From positions 3,224,001-3,288,000 of the forward strand of contig OX637800.1 of the NCBI GenBank assembly GCA_951802425.1: 64,000 nt of DNA. Direction: 5' to 3'. The position numbers and the translations under genes were made by a program. The notes below the pieces were generated by a model, which saw only the letters and a list, made by a program, of their open reading frames with translations, had not been told where the DNA came from and made no database searches. Shown here one piece after another: positions 10,900 through 22,242 of the stretch. Positions within the stretch are counted from its first letter, which is position 1, and each line of letters starts with the position of its first letter. Origin of the DNA: Clavaria fumosa (Eukaryota > Basidiomycota > Agaricomycetes > Agaricales > Clavariaceae).

Positions 10900-12008
10900 G
10901 GTGGTTGGACTTAGAGAAAAATTTTGGGTGTCATGACCTGATCAACAAACATTGCGCGCTGACTAATCGTCACATGATCTCCACTCTCGCAGGGCTCGAG
11001 GCTTGAAGGGGGGGTAATGTCAGGACCCATCCATTTTTCCCTTGCTCAAACCAACTTTACCAGCACCTACGAACCTCCCAACATCCCTCTACAACCTCAC
11101 AAACTCCTCTACACACTTCTGGAACCCGCCATCCCCTTCCAGAAGCCTCCCCAACCTCTCCTGTGTTCACACGACACTTGCGACTATCATACTCTACTCG
11201 CATCACCTCCCACCACCTTACCCTACATGTGTCTACCACCCGAACCTGCCAAATCGAGGTGTGACATGCAGTTATGCAATCTTCCTCAGCTGGCATGTGA
11301 CTTGCCGCGCGGCACCACTGACACCACTAGCGTTGCCCGCATTACCAGCGTTATCCATGTGACTTCCGCCCAAGCATCACCTGTGTCACTACCACCATCC
11401 ACGTGACTGCACACATGGACCTCGCAACCTTAATGATGAAACACACCGCTGATGGCCAGTTGAGCACTACTTTGAATTATACTTCCTTTCTTCTCCCCAG
11501 TCATCTATAACTATGATAATTATGACCAAAGCATCTCTTTGTAACTATAGTTACCCATATGATTATTTAACTAAGTCATGACCCATGACCGGTCAGGTTC
11601 ACGACCTTACTTTTGTTTCCCTTACCCCTTGCAACCTTAGTAGAACATGTCCATAGTCACTTTATGACTGACCATACCCCGTACTACTATAGTTCTGTCA
11701 CTTGGCAACCTCTGTACTTTTCTTTTTCTGTTATACTCTCTGTATGTATGTATATAAAGTCTTGCATGTACTTACAGTACTCCAGACTTGATATTGATGC
11801 ACTTTGGTTTAAGCTTGAGGCCACGACGCCCTTTGAGCTTGGAACCATTGCAATTGATAGGTCTTGTCTCTCTTGGTGACCTCAAGATCATCAAGACACT
11901 TCTACTCTATTCTAACTTGTCCTCTGTGCTCGTATAAACTCGCATGCTTAAGTATTCTCTTTTATTCATCCTGATACTGATTCCTTCGAACCCCACAGGT
12001 TCTCTTGT

Positions 12009-13164
12009 CAGTTCAATAGTCCCAGCTAGTTTAGTATACTAAATATCAGTTAATGTACCAAAATGCTTTGAACTCAAGCCAGCTACAGCTGATCCTACTA
12101 ATGTCAGCAAATGCTGTGAAGGCAGTATACTTATGTCCAGCTAATGCTGACTATACTATTACAGTACAGTAGAAGTCAACTTAATCCAGCAGCTGCTGGT
12201 GAACATAGTATACTAATCTACAGTAATAACAGCTACAGGGTATTTCCAGTTAACTTGATCCAGCAGCTGCTGATTGTTGTAGTATACTATTCAACAGTAA
12301 TAGCAGTCATAAAATAACACCAGTTAACTTGGTCCAGTAGCTGCTGGTTAGTATAGTATACTATTCTACAGCAAAAGCAGTGGTAAAAATATTCCAGTTA
12401 ACTTGATCCAGCAACTGCTGATTGATGTAGTATACTATTCAACAGTAATAGCAGTCATAAAATATTGCCAGTTAACTTGGTCCATAGTGCACTTTTACAC
12501 AGTAATTTCTGCACAACTTGAGTCTACTATTTGTGAGTGCAGTAGTTACAAGCAGGTTTAATTAACTCAGTTGTAGTACTTGTGAATTGAATCATTAATT
12601 TGAGCACAGCACTTGTAATTATGATAATATAAACATGGCAATGTACTGCCACAGCTTCAGGAAGTTCATTCAATTTTATGTAATGTTTTAATTTGAGGCC
12701 ATATTTTGATGTTTATATAAGCTGAATTTCAATATAGAGGCATTTGATAAATATTTATCTGTATTTGGGCTTATTTATTTCATGTCAATAAATACACAGC
12801 TATTATGTCTAGTTAACTATTTGATAGCAACTACTGCACTAAGTTCACAGCTCAAGTTAATTAAGTGTGATGTCATGCTATACTAGTATAGTCAGCAGTA
12901 GCTGGATGTAAGTATACTAGTATAGTCAGCAGCAGCTGGATGTAAGTATACTAGTATAGTCAACAGTAGCTGGATGTAAGTATACTAGTATAGTCAGCAG
13001 TAGCTGGATGTAAGTATACTAGTATAGTCAGCAGTAGCTGGATGTAAGTATACTACCTTTACAGCATTTGCTGACATTAGTAGGATCAGCTGTAGCTGGC
13101 TTGAGTTCAAAGCATTTTGGTACATTAACTGATATTTAGTATACTAAATTAACAGGGACCACTG
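12009..13164. mobile_element. Element H: non-autonomous DNA transposon in the 3' LTR of B
   Basis: This AT-rich 1156-bp insert is absent from the 5' LTR at the same point. Its ends are inverted repeats of more than 100 bp sharing the core TTTAGTATACTAAATATCAG, continuing to the segment with AATGTCAGCAAATGCTGT. The outer tips begin CAGT on both sides. No ORF of note is present. The interior has diverged direct repeats of about 70 bp (12175-12490) and five 34-bp repeats near the right arm. No unambiguous target duplication is seen. CAGT-type tips would suit a hAT-derived element, but that is a guess. Confidence 0.85.
12879..13050. repeat. Five tandem 34-bp repeats inside element H
   Basis: The unit AGTATACTAGTATAGTCAGC followed by AGTAGCTGGATGTA repeats five times with single-base differences. 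It is built around the palindrome AGTATACT, which also occurs in the terminal repeats. Confidence 0.88.
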
Positions 13165-13562
13165 GTTGGTTGACAAAGTCATTGCATTCACCAATATACT
13201 TTCCGACATCATCGCGACCATCTGCGACTCTCTCAACATCATCTATTTCTCTCTCCTCGTCTATTTCTTCCTTTACGTTTCGTCGGTCAACTTCATGACC
13301 CTCTCAACGTTATCTATTTCTCTCAACTCGTCTTTTTCCCTCTTTATACTTCATCTACCGACTTTGCGACCTTCTCAACAACATCTCCCTCCTCTTTACT
13401 TGTTTCTCTTCATTCTCACATTCTCTTAGACGTCCTCGCGACCTTCCGTGACCGAGCATTATTGACTGTGCTCAACAGTTGATTGGTCTTAGCGAGTTTC
13501 TAGAACTGGTCACCAACAAGTCGACCTTTGGTATTACTTACGAGACGGGACAGGCCCTAACA

Positions 13563-14247
13563 GCTCAAAGACTTGGGCCTGTTCCTTCAGGAACTCAAAA
13601 ACAATTTCGGCCCCTTCAACCCAACCAGAGACACAGAAGCGGAGATTGACCATCTCCACATGAAGGATTCGCACTGCGTCACCAAGTATAATGTTGAGTT
13701 CAACTGCATTTCCATGCACCTTCACTGGGATGAAGCTGCACTCTGCCACAACTATTACTGTGGCCTCCTGAACCAGATTAAGGATGAAATCGCCTGGATT
13801 GGGAAACCAACCTCACTTCCAGAACTCTGGAAGCTCACCCATGACATCGACTGATGTTACTGGGAACACTGCAGGGAGCTTGCATGTGAGGCCCTGAAGG
13901 GGGATAACTCCTAATCTGAGAAAAAGCCCCAGAATCAGAATCAGAACCACTCCAGACAGTCCAAGACAAATAAGTCCAGAGAATCAAATTCCAGCAACTC
14001 GCTGAGTTCTTCCAACCAGGCAAAGAAGTCCGATCCCCTCAAAGGAAAAATCAGCAAAGATGGGAAGTTAACCCCAGAAGAGTGCCAGTGGCACTTCGAT
14101 AATAACTTGTGCCTAGTTTGTAGAGGCACTGGACATGTTGCAGAGGACTGTCCAAAGACCACCTGGAACCAGAAGGGTAAGGCATGCATGGCTGCGACTT
14201 CTGAGCCACAGTCCAAAGCCAAACCCAAGGTGGTGAAAAACTCATAA
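13563..14247 (+). pseudogene. gag of element A, C-terminal part
   Basis: This continues the capsid frame from 1638 after the B insertion. It includes the second half of the capsid (FNPTRDTEAEIDHL and onward), an Asn/Ser/Lys-rich linker and a CCHC knuckle (C-X2-C-X4-H-X4-C) near 14111-14152. TGA at 13852 sits at an Arg-type position. TAA near 13912 sits where Gln fits. The frame ends at TAA 14245. The product would bind element RNA through the knuckle. Confidence 0.85.
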
Positions 14248-14255
14248 GCAGCCCT

Positions 14256-17200
14256 TTGAACTCCACACAGCTGGAGGGTTGCTCTGAAGCAGCCTGTGTG
14301 ACTTATGAGTTCTGCCTTGGCACATCTGCCATTTTTGACCCTGCCAACTCCCTGTACATTAATTTGACTTTCCCAAATATATCCAGTTCCCCATACATCC
14401 ACACCCTGATTGACTCAGGGTCTTCACACTTCTTTATAAGTCTGAAATTTGTCCAGGAACACCAACTCCGAACTTTCCTGATCCTGCCCCAAAAACTCCT
14501 TATGTTTGATGGATCATCAACATCCATCGTATCAACTCAAGTCACTCTCCCAATCCACTTCCCAACCAGAGAAACCTTTAAGGTAAAATTCCTGGTTACT
14601 CCAATGATGGACTCATCTTGCTCCACTGTCCTCAGATACAACTGGCTCACCCACTACAACCTGTTGGTTGACTGGGCCAAGAGCACTATCAGTTTCTGAA
14701 CAACAGAAAAGAAAAGCTGCAATATTCCAACCCCAAACCCAAACCCGGGGCTGCTGCACTAGACATTCAATTCATTGATGCAACAACACTTTCCAAGATT
14801 GCCAAACTAAAAAGATCAAGAGTCTTCATTCTAGACTATGTCTGATGAAACTTCCATACACTCCATTGCTACAGAACCAGTGAATTTATCTGGCATTCCA
14901 GAAAAATACCATGATTTTGCCAATGTGTTCAGCAAGACCAAAGCTGATACATTGGCCCCACACCATCTGTATGATCTAAAGATCAATCTGGAAGAAGGAA
15001 AGACACCACTGCACAGCCCAATCTATTCCCTCTCCCAGACGGAACTCTGCACTCTCTGAGATTTCCTGGATGAGCATCTCCAAATTGGTTTTATCTGTCT
15101 GACCAGCTCCTCGCATGGAGCACCCATGATTTTTGTTTGCAAGAAAGACAGCAGTCTCTGCCTTTGCATTGACTTCTGGGCCCTCAACTGGATAACCCAG
15201 AAAGACCATTACCCAATCCTGCTCACCCAGGATTTATTAGATGTAGCTGGACACACAAAGATCTATACGAAAATTGATCTCTGGCATGCCTACCATCTCG
15301 TCTGCATCACAGAAGGCGATGAATGGAAAACCGCATTTCAGACCCATTATGGGTCCTTCAAATGGCTCGTAATGCCGTTCAGTCTGACTAATTCCCTGGC
15401 AGCATTTCAACACTTCATTAATGATGTGTTCTCTGACCTCTTGGACAAGAATGTCATTGTCTACTTAGATGACATTCTTGTCTATTCCAACAACCCAGAC
15501 AAGCATGTCCAGCACATTCAGGAGGTTTTCCGATGTCTCTGGGCTCATGGACTTTACACACATGCCAGGAATTGTTTCTTCCATACCAAGGAAGCTGAAT
15601 ACCTCAGTTTCCTGCTGTCCCCAAAAGGCCTCACTATGGACCCCAGCAAAGTAAAAGTCATCTGGGAATGGCCTGAGCCCCAAAAGGTCAAGGATGTCCA
15701 ATCATTCCTTGGCTTTGCAAATTTCTACCAGAGATTCATTATCCAATATTCCAACATTGTGGTACTTGGTACTGCTAACCTGACTAACCCAGAAATCTGC
15801 TACCTTTAACTTTTCTGCAGAATGTCTCAAGGCTTTTGAAGCATTGAAGGAAGCATTTACCACAGCCCCTGCACTGGCAACATTCGTTCCTGATGCTCCA
15901 ATTATAGTCGAAACGGATGCATCAGATTACATGATTGCCATGATCCTGTCCATCAAATTTCTGGCAGGAGAAATTCATCTGGTCACATTCCATTCCCAAA
16001 CTATGCATGCTGTGGAATTGAATTATGACATGCATGACAAGGAACTCTTAGCAATATTCAAAGCCTTCAAGGTCTAGTGACATTACTTCGAGGGATCCAC
16101 ATTTCCCATACAGGTGTACACTGACCATAAGAACCTGGAATATTTTGGTACCACCTGGACTTTGACCCAATGTCAAGCCTGGTGGTTGGAGTACCTTTCT
16201 GCATTTAATGTAGAAATCCAATTCCACCCTGGAAAACTCAGAACCAAACTTGACACCCTGACCCAACAATGGGACATCTACCCTAAGGAGGGGGAAAGTG
16301 GCTATGCCGATGTAAACATGCACAACTTCTGACCCATATTCAAGCTCACAGACACCCTCCAGGAAGCACAAGCCATGCTCTGATCCATCCTGGTTATGGA
16401 TGAAGAACAACTCCAATCTGACATTTGGGACTCCCTTAGGAGTGACCTGATTGCTTGTGTGCAACTTGATGAAGTTCTTGCAGACCCGCACAGCAAACCC
16501 CAATCCATAGATGATACCAGACTTCTCCAATTGGACAACTGGATTTATGTTCCCAATGTCCAAGATCTCTGACTTCGAGTCCTGCTGTACTGACATGACC
16601 ACCTGGTCACCAGTCACTTTGGACTCAACAGGAAACTAGACTTGATCCACTGGGAATATATGTGGCCTGGCCTCCGAAAGTTTGTCACAGAATACTGCAA
16701 TTCCTGCACAAACTGCAGGAGATCCAAAGTCCCCCGGCACAAGCCCTACGGACTTCTCCAGCAACTTCCGATCTCAGAGAAACCATGGAATTCAATTTCC
16801 ATGGACTTCATCGAGCAGCTACCCGAGTCCAGAGGATTTACTTCCATTTTCATAGTTGTCAACCAGTGGTCCAAGCAAGGGATCTTTATCCCAATGCACA
16901 ACAACATTACCTCCTTGGAATTGGCAAAACTTTTTGCCACTCATGTCTTTTCCAAGCATGGGATTCCATCTCACATTATGTCTGACCAAGGTCTGGAGTT
17001 TGTCTCCCACTTTTTCCAGTCCCTCAGAAAAGTGCTCAGCATGAAATTACATTTCTCATCTGGGCATCACCCTGAAGCCAATGGACAAACTGAGCATACT
17101 AACCAAACCCTGGAGCAGTATCTCTGAGCATACTGTAACTACCAACAGGATGACTAGTCTGACCTACTCCTGCTCATGGAATTTGTGTACAATAATGCCC

Positions 17201-17876
17201 TGAGCACAATGACCAGAATTATCCCATTCTTCGCAAACAAGGGACTCCACCCGAATCTTTCCATCACTGTTTCTGGCACATTCTCTTCTGCCCAGGCCAA
17301 GGACTTTGCATCAGACTTGGATAAGTTATATCAGGAACTCCGAGCCCACATTGCCACAGCCCAGGAAAGGACTCAGAAGTTTGCCAACAAGAAACAAATG
17401 CCCGCTCTGGAAATCTGACCTGGACAATGAGTCTTTGTCTGAGCCAAATATCTCCACACCACCCAACCATTGAAGAAACTTAGTGAGAAAATGCTAGGAC
17501 CCTTTGAAGTTTTGTCTCAAGTCAGATGAAGTTTGTTCATACTCTGACTTCTGACAAATTTCCAAGCCATTCACCCAGTCTTCCACATCCATGCTGGAAC
17601 CAGAAAAACCCAGCAGTATCCCTAACTGTGTCCAACCTCCACTGCCCCCAGTCAAGATTGATGGAGAACTGCGAAATTTCTGAAATCCTCAACTCAAAGA
17701 TTGACAAGTGACATCATCCTTGTCAACTATTGTACTTGGTACAATGGACTGGTTACAAAGGAACCAACAAAGAAACTTTGTGGATTCTTGCCATGGAGCT
17801 CACTCACATGTCAGAGCTGGTTGCATATTTCCATGCCACATATCCAAACAAGCCCAGACCTTACACCAGACCCTGA
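14256..17876 (+). pseudogene. pol of element A: protease, RT, RNase H, integrase, chromodomain
   Basis: The protease motif is LIDSGSSHFFI. The RT keeps YLDDILVYS near 15460, but neighbouring motifs read CIDFWALNW and KIDLWHAYHLVCI where CVDFRGLNR and KIDLRHAYHLVRI are usual. Arg has become Trp or Cys by CG-to-TG change. RNase H (ETDASDYM, HDKELLAIF), an integrase (GHHPEANGQTE near 17070) and a C-terminal chromodomain (LVQWTGY, about 17640-17860) follow. TGA at Arg positions occurs at 14697, 15057, 16078, 16330, 16381, 16570, 17125, 17416, 17428 and 17437. TAG replaces Trp at 16075 and 17155. A small indel changes the frame near 15770. Confidence 0.92.
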
Positions 17877-17970
17877 TGATTCCATGCCTGACTTAACTCA
17901 CACAAAGTTCTGGAGCACACAGGAAAATACATTGAAAAATAATAATAAGAAACACAAAATTATTATGTAT

Positions 17971-19125
17971 TTATGTGGGCAATGACTTGTTGTTGCCCAC
18001 AGAGGCTTTGTCCACAGGAGCCAGCCCCAACCCTTTCCCTGTACCCACTTCCACTTTCTTTGCAGGTCCCAGACCTGCTCCCACCTTTTTTCTCACATCT
18101 GCTTTTTCCCCCACTCCTGCTTCCTTCACCGGCTCCGCATCTGGCATCTCCGCATCCTGCATGTCATCTTCTGGCCCTGGGATGTCAAACCCAGCCTTCG
18201 TGAAACTTTCACAGATGTTCTCCTCAACATCCTGTGAAATGTAATCCACGATCTGGGACCACCTCTTCATTGTCAACTCCCAATTTAGGGCCCAGTTCAG
18301 GGCCTGACCATTGGCCTCTGCCAATTCCCCCACAAAACTTTCCCCCATCTCCTGGATGGTGGCTCGGAGGGCCCACAACTCCCACATGAGCCATTGCACC
18401 GCCTGCAGGAACTTCTGATGGCATTGGCCCTGGCTTTGGCACCACTGCCCATTGTTTTTTCCATGCAACCTCCACCTCTGTCTTCACCACAGAATCCGAT
18501 TCCGAACCTGCAGGCCATTTCTCCGCCCATTTCTTCTCCTTTCCTCATGCTGGCTCTCCCAGCCAGTTGCACACAACATGTTTTTCGTGACATTTGTTGC
18601 AGCTTTTGACCTGACTGGGTCCAGTATGCTTGCACAGCTGCTGGAAATTGATCATCCCCAGAAGCCAAAGATCAGAAGCCAGTCTCGTTTGGCACACCAT
18701 AGGCACACCTCATCGGAGGCCTGCTGGGCTGCCTCAATTTTTTCAGCCCGCCTCTGGGCCTCCTGCTCCTCCCACTTAATCGCTGCCCACGACGACTCAG
18801 CCTCCTGCTGCAAGGCCACCACCTCTGTGGCAGTTCCCCCGACTCTCTTAATCGCTGGCCTCGCAGCCATGATCTCCTCCCGCTGGGCCCGCACCCGCTT
18901 GCCCACCTCCGCCTCTTTTCGTGCCTGCTCCTCCTCCTGGTGCTGCCTCTCGGCCTCCTCCTCCTGACAACGATGCTCCGCCTCCTCCCGCTCTTTCCTC
19001 CCCGCTTCCTCCCACTGTCTCTGCTCCTCTGCCTCCGCCTGGGCTTTTTCCCAAGCTGTGATCCACTGTGCAATCACCTCCTGTTGAGCTTTTAATTCTA
19101 CAAGTTTGTCATCTTTGTCAGACAT
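17971..19125 (-). pseudogene. Antisense coiled-coil gene of element A, with Cys pairs
   Basis: On the minus strand an ORF opens with ATG 19125 (MSDKDDKLVELKAQQ). It encodes about 140 residues of Glu/Ala/Arg/Gln-rich coiled coil up to 18652. Near its end is a C-X2-C pair (CLWC). In another frame just downstream, cysteines are spaced C-X10-C-X2-C-X6-C (CNKCHEK region, about 18550-18610), which fits the second half of a Zn2Cys6 cluster. A Trp-rich segment and an acidic to Gly/Lys-rich tail end at 17971. The pieces need at least two frame changes, by introns or indels, and one TGA at an Arg-type site. The position, orientation and composition mirror the antisense gene of element B. Its function is unknown. 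Confidence 0.55.
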
Positions 19126-19641
19126 GCCTGATGGTGGTGGTTCAGGTCTAAGGAGAAAAGACCAGACTGAGGCAGTGGCTTGGGTTTATATATCTGGGCA
19201 CAGAAATTTCAAACTCCACCCGAATTCCTGATCTGGATTTCCATGTGGAACATTCTGATCCCATCACAGACTGATCTGGATCTGATCATCTCTGATGCAT
19301 GCAGGTCCCAAACAAAAGGTCTCAGGGGTTTGACCTTAAAGGGTAGGGCAGAGTGTGGGTATACCCATAGGTATCCAAGGCTCTACCCATACCCATACCC
19401 ACACAGTACCTGCACCCATGACCCATGCAGGTTTACCCATCATTTTGAGCCCAAGAACATTCAAATCAGACCAGAATTGATCAAAACAATGAATTCATTG
19501 TATCTCAGTCAATTCTGATCCAATTTGGATGTTTTTGGGCTTACTTTGAAGCTGATGGGTAAGGAAATCCAGACCTGTACCCATACCCATGGCCCGTGCA
19601 GGTTACAAAAACCTGTGCTCTTCCCTATTAAAGGGGAGCAC

Positions 19642-20401
19642 TGTCACACCCATGCCACTCCCTTCAGGTCTGGACCAGAAATACTATCTCTGGCTCTGGA
19701 TCTCCAATAGTTCATACCTTGCACCTTGGTACCTGAGGGTACCTGCCCCTAGCACGGGGCAGGCACCAAGTCCACTTCCAGGGATAAGTCCCCATGTGGT
19801 GATTCTGGATCTTGCTCCAAGATCCCAACCTGTTGTCATGGCCTTCATAGTTACTCATCAGGAACCAGCTAGATGTAGTTAACTTACAATCTATTCAGTA
19901 CCATCTGCATAGTTGCTTGGTGGCAAAGCCACCAACTTGATAGTAGTAATCCATGAATTCTGGATCATGATCCTGATCCTGGTGTCTGCCCTGATGTTCC
20001 ATAACTAGTCTCACAATGTATCTCCAAGACAGATCCCATAGTTACTATCTTTGATCCTGGTAGCTAGTTATGCCTGGGACTCATAGTATATAAACCCTGT
20101 ACTTTTGTCATTCATCCAGCAGTCCAGATACTTCGTTTACACTCTTGTCTGTAATCTACCTGTTGTCTCTCCTCATTGTTTGGACTCCAAGTCCAACCCA
20201 ATCATCTCCATCCAGAAACTATTTTCCAATAATCCATAACTCCAAAAACTGGGACACTCGGACTACATAGGGGTGTTGTTTCAATACATTTTCCAAGTCC
20301 CATCCAAACCCTGAAGTCCAAATTCCAGCAGGCCTGGAATCCTGACTGACATCCAACTGGACTTCGTTCCAACCTCTGACCCTCCAAGCATGATCATAAC
20401 A
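19642..20401 (+). repeat. 3' LTR of element A and its polypurine tract
   Basis: This 760-bp LTR is preceded by AAAGGGGAGCA (19630-19640), a normal polypurine primer. The TATA box is at 20087-20094, and the self-priming motif CAGTCCAGATAC at 20120-20131 is kept. It is followed by the target duplication TGCTC. Confidence 0.92.
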
Positions 20402-20406
20402 TGCTC

Positions 20407-22242
20407 AACCACATGTCATGTCCACTCACATTGACACTTACCTGTCCAATTGTTCAAACCATGACTACATATCATGTGCCCTGTCACATCAGGTGCAGCA
20501 ACTGCACAGGGCAACAACTTGTCTCAATGATGGTTCAGACCAATCCAAATTGTGACTGAAATAAGACTGACATATCAATTGGTAACATAAGACTTATACC
20601 ATGTTGACAGAAAGATGTGTGGCCAGCACCTGCTGCTTGTTGGCCATATCAACATCATCATCCCAGATGGCATCATCTTCTGGGTCATCATATTCCCTGT
20701 CATCACTTGCACCCCAGTGGTCCTTGTCATCCTCTTCATCTTCATCTTCATCCTCATTTATCAGGTCATACCACATGATTTTCTGCTGCTTTTTAGACTC
20801 TTTTTTTATGCCAGCCCATCTTCCAAGATTCTTGATGTCAAATTTTCATTTCAAAGCCATGACTGTGAGGAGTGGATGGATCATTGAAATGATGCAACCT
20901 GACTCAAGACTTTCATGCCCAATCAGGAGGTGCTCCATACTAAAACTCTAATAGTAAATTGTTGCTGCCAAAACAGGAAATTCTGTCCACAAGGAAATGT
21001 AGAAAAGACACCTGTAAACAATTCCTTGCAGCCAGATTTTGCAGAAATTCCCCAAGGAAGAATGCATTAGTTTTTTTTCACTTGTACCACCAAATTTGTC
21101 ACACATCTGTCACCTTTGATCATGTGATCAAGTTGGAACTGGATGTGGGGACAAGCAATGCCTGCCAAACTCACTTGTTTGTACCTGTTGTTGCTGTCTG
21201 CTAGAGCTGTGACAAAAAGTGCAACTGAAATTCTGCCTTCCACACACATTTCTGAGCTTAGCTTCAGTGAGAGGAATTGCTCAGAAAAATGTTTTAAACA
21301 AAATGTTGAAGATTGATTTTTTTAAAAGGCCTTGTTTTCAAGATAATATTATTATCTCAAGAAACATTAAAAATTAAAAAAATCTATCTTCAACATTCTT
21401 TTCTAAATAAATTTAGAAACATTTTGTCTCACTAAAATGAAGCCTCAAAATGTGTGTGGAAGCTGGAAAATTCCTTGCAACATCTGGCAGCCAAATGATG
21501 CAGTGATGAAGTCACACATTTCACATTATCTGCAGATTGTTACTGCCTTCTCACAACTTCTCCTGCCAAAATTTAACTCTGTCCTGGCTCACAAATTGTC
21601 CTGCAGGTTGTGGTATGTCAAAAAACTAATTTACATGTTACTAAAAAATTCACCTCTGGGCCAGTGGTAAATTGACAGCATCAACAGTCATTAATTTCAT
21701 CAATATCTTGAGCACATGTAAAGATAGCTTGATTTTAGTTATACCATCAAATACTTCAGCAATTTTAATCTATGTTAAAAAAAAAGACTGTGTGTATAGC
21801 TTCAGAATTCATTGAGAAACAATTTTTGATGTTTTGTGTCACTCAAATGAGGGCTTTAGGTGCAGAGTTGATTACATAAGCATCACACAGCTTTGGTGGG
21901 GGTTGCCCCGTCTCACTGGATGAGGTGTATCTTACACTGATGGCAGAGCCAAGCAGGGTCACTTGTCTAATCTCTTGATAGTGACTATCAGTACCCAATG
22001 GGCACCCAATATGATGCAACCCACATTTCAAGCATCATATAGGACAAGACATCCACATTAATTCAATGTTGTTAGACAGAGCAGACGAGGCAAGGCTTTC
22101 ATTTATATATATATAGAATCAATGGGGAAAAGCCAAGCAGACTGTTCTCTGTAGTACAATAAGAGTCAGATCGGCAAATGCACATAAGTCACTTATGGTA
22201 ATGAGAGAAGTAGTTGGATGGGGTATGTAGGCAACAAACAGA
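20407..22242. other. Gene-poor, AT-rich stretch with repeat remnants
   Basis: No intact gene is seen. A minus-strand open piece at 20594-20776 encodes an Asp/Glu-rich run with a lysine-rich lead-in, and may be a decayed transposase tail, but no motif supports this. A long hairpin lies at 21237-21462. A diverged single arm of the same sequence appears near 21826-21860. Confidence 0.5.
21237..21462. mobile_element. 226-bp palindromic MITE-like element
   Basis: The two halves are about 100-bp imperfect inverted repeats with outer ends CTTCCACACACA and TGTGTGTGGAAG. They continue inward through AATGTTGAAGAT..GATTTTTTTAA to a centre near 21350. There is no coding capacity. It looks like a foldback MITE. 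No clear target duplication was found. Confidence 0.6.

Larger units (their letters stand above)
1639..13562 (+). mobile_element. Element B: nested Ty3/gypsy chromovirus, degenerate
   Basis: LTRs at 1639-3025 and 11018-13562 (the latter interrupted by element H) are flanked by the 5-bp duplication GCTCA (1634-1638 and 13563-13567). It lies inside the gag of element A. Gag with a zinc knuckle, protease, RT, RNase H, integrase and a C-terminal chromodomain are on the plus strand, and a multi-exon antisense gene lies between pol and the 3' LTR. A purine tract (GAAGGGGGGG, 11005-11014) precedes the 3' LTR. Net of H the element is about 10.8 kb. The RT catalytic dyad is lost and pol has repeated TGA codons, so it is not autonomous. 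Confidence 0.95.
11018..13562 (+). repeat. 3' LTR of element B, interrupted by element H
   Basis: The LTR sequence runs 11018-12008 and resumes at about 13165-13562. It matches 1639-3025 throughout and ends CCCTAACA next to the TSD copy GCTCA. The TATA box and the self-priming motif AGACTTGATATT (near 11783) are kept. Confidence 0.93.
407..20401 (+). mobile_element. Element A: outer Ty3/gypsy chromovirus, degenerate, hosting element B
   Basis: Two LTRs (407-1157 and 19642-20401) begin TGTCACACC and end CATAACA, and are flanked by a perfect 5-bp target duplication TGCTC (402-406 and 20402-20406). Gag, protease, reverse transcriptase, RNase H, integrase and a chromodomain follow in Ty3/gypsy order on the plus strand. 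An extra antisense gene lies between pol and the 3' LTR. Without element B the unit is about 8.1 kb. Thirteen Arg codons read TGA, and Arg positions in conserved RT motifs read Trp or Cys, so the copy is dead. CpG is rare compared with the host genes of the window. Confidence 0.95.

Noticed and set aside
12879..13050. CRISPR-like array of 34-bp units
   Set aside because: The units are contiguous with no unique spacers and lie inside a eukaryotic transposon.
20575..20776. Acidic ORF as a host gene
   Set aside because: Low-complexity Asp/Glu run without a start context or conserved neighbours; more likely a transposase remnant.
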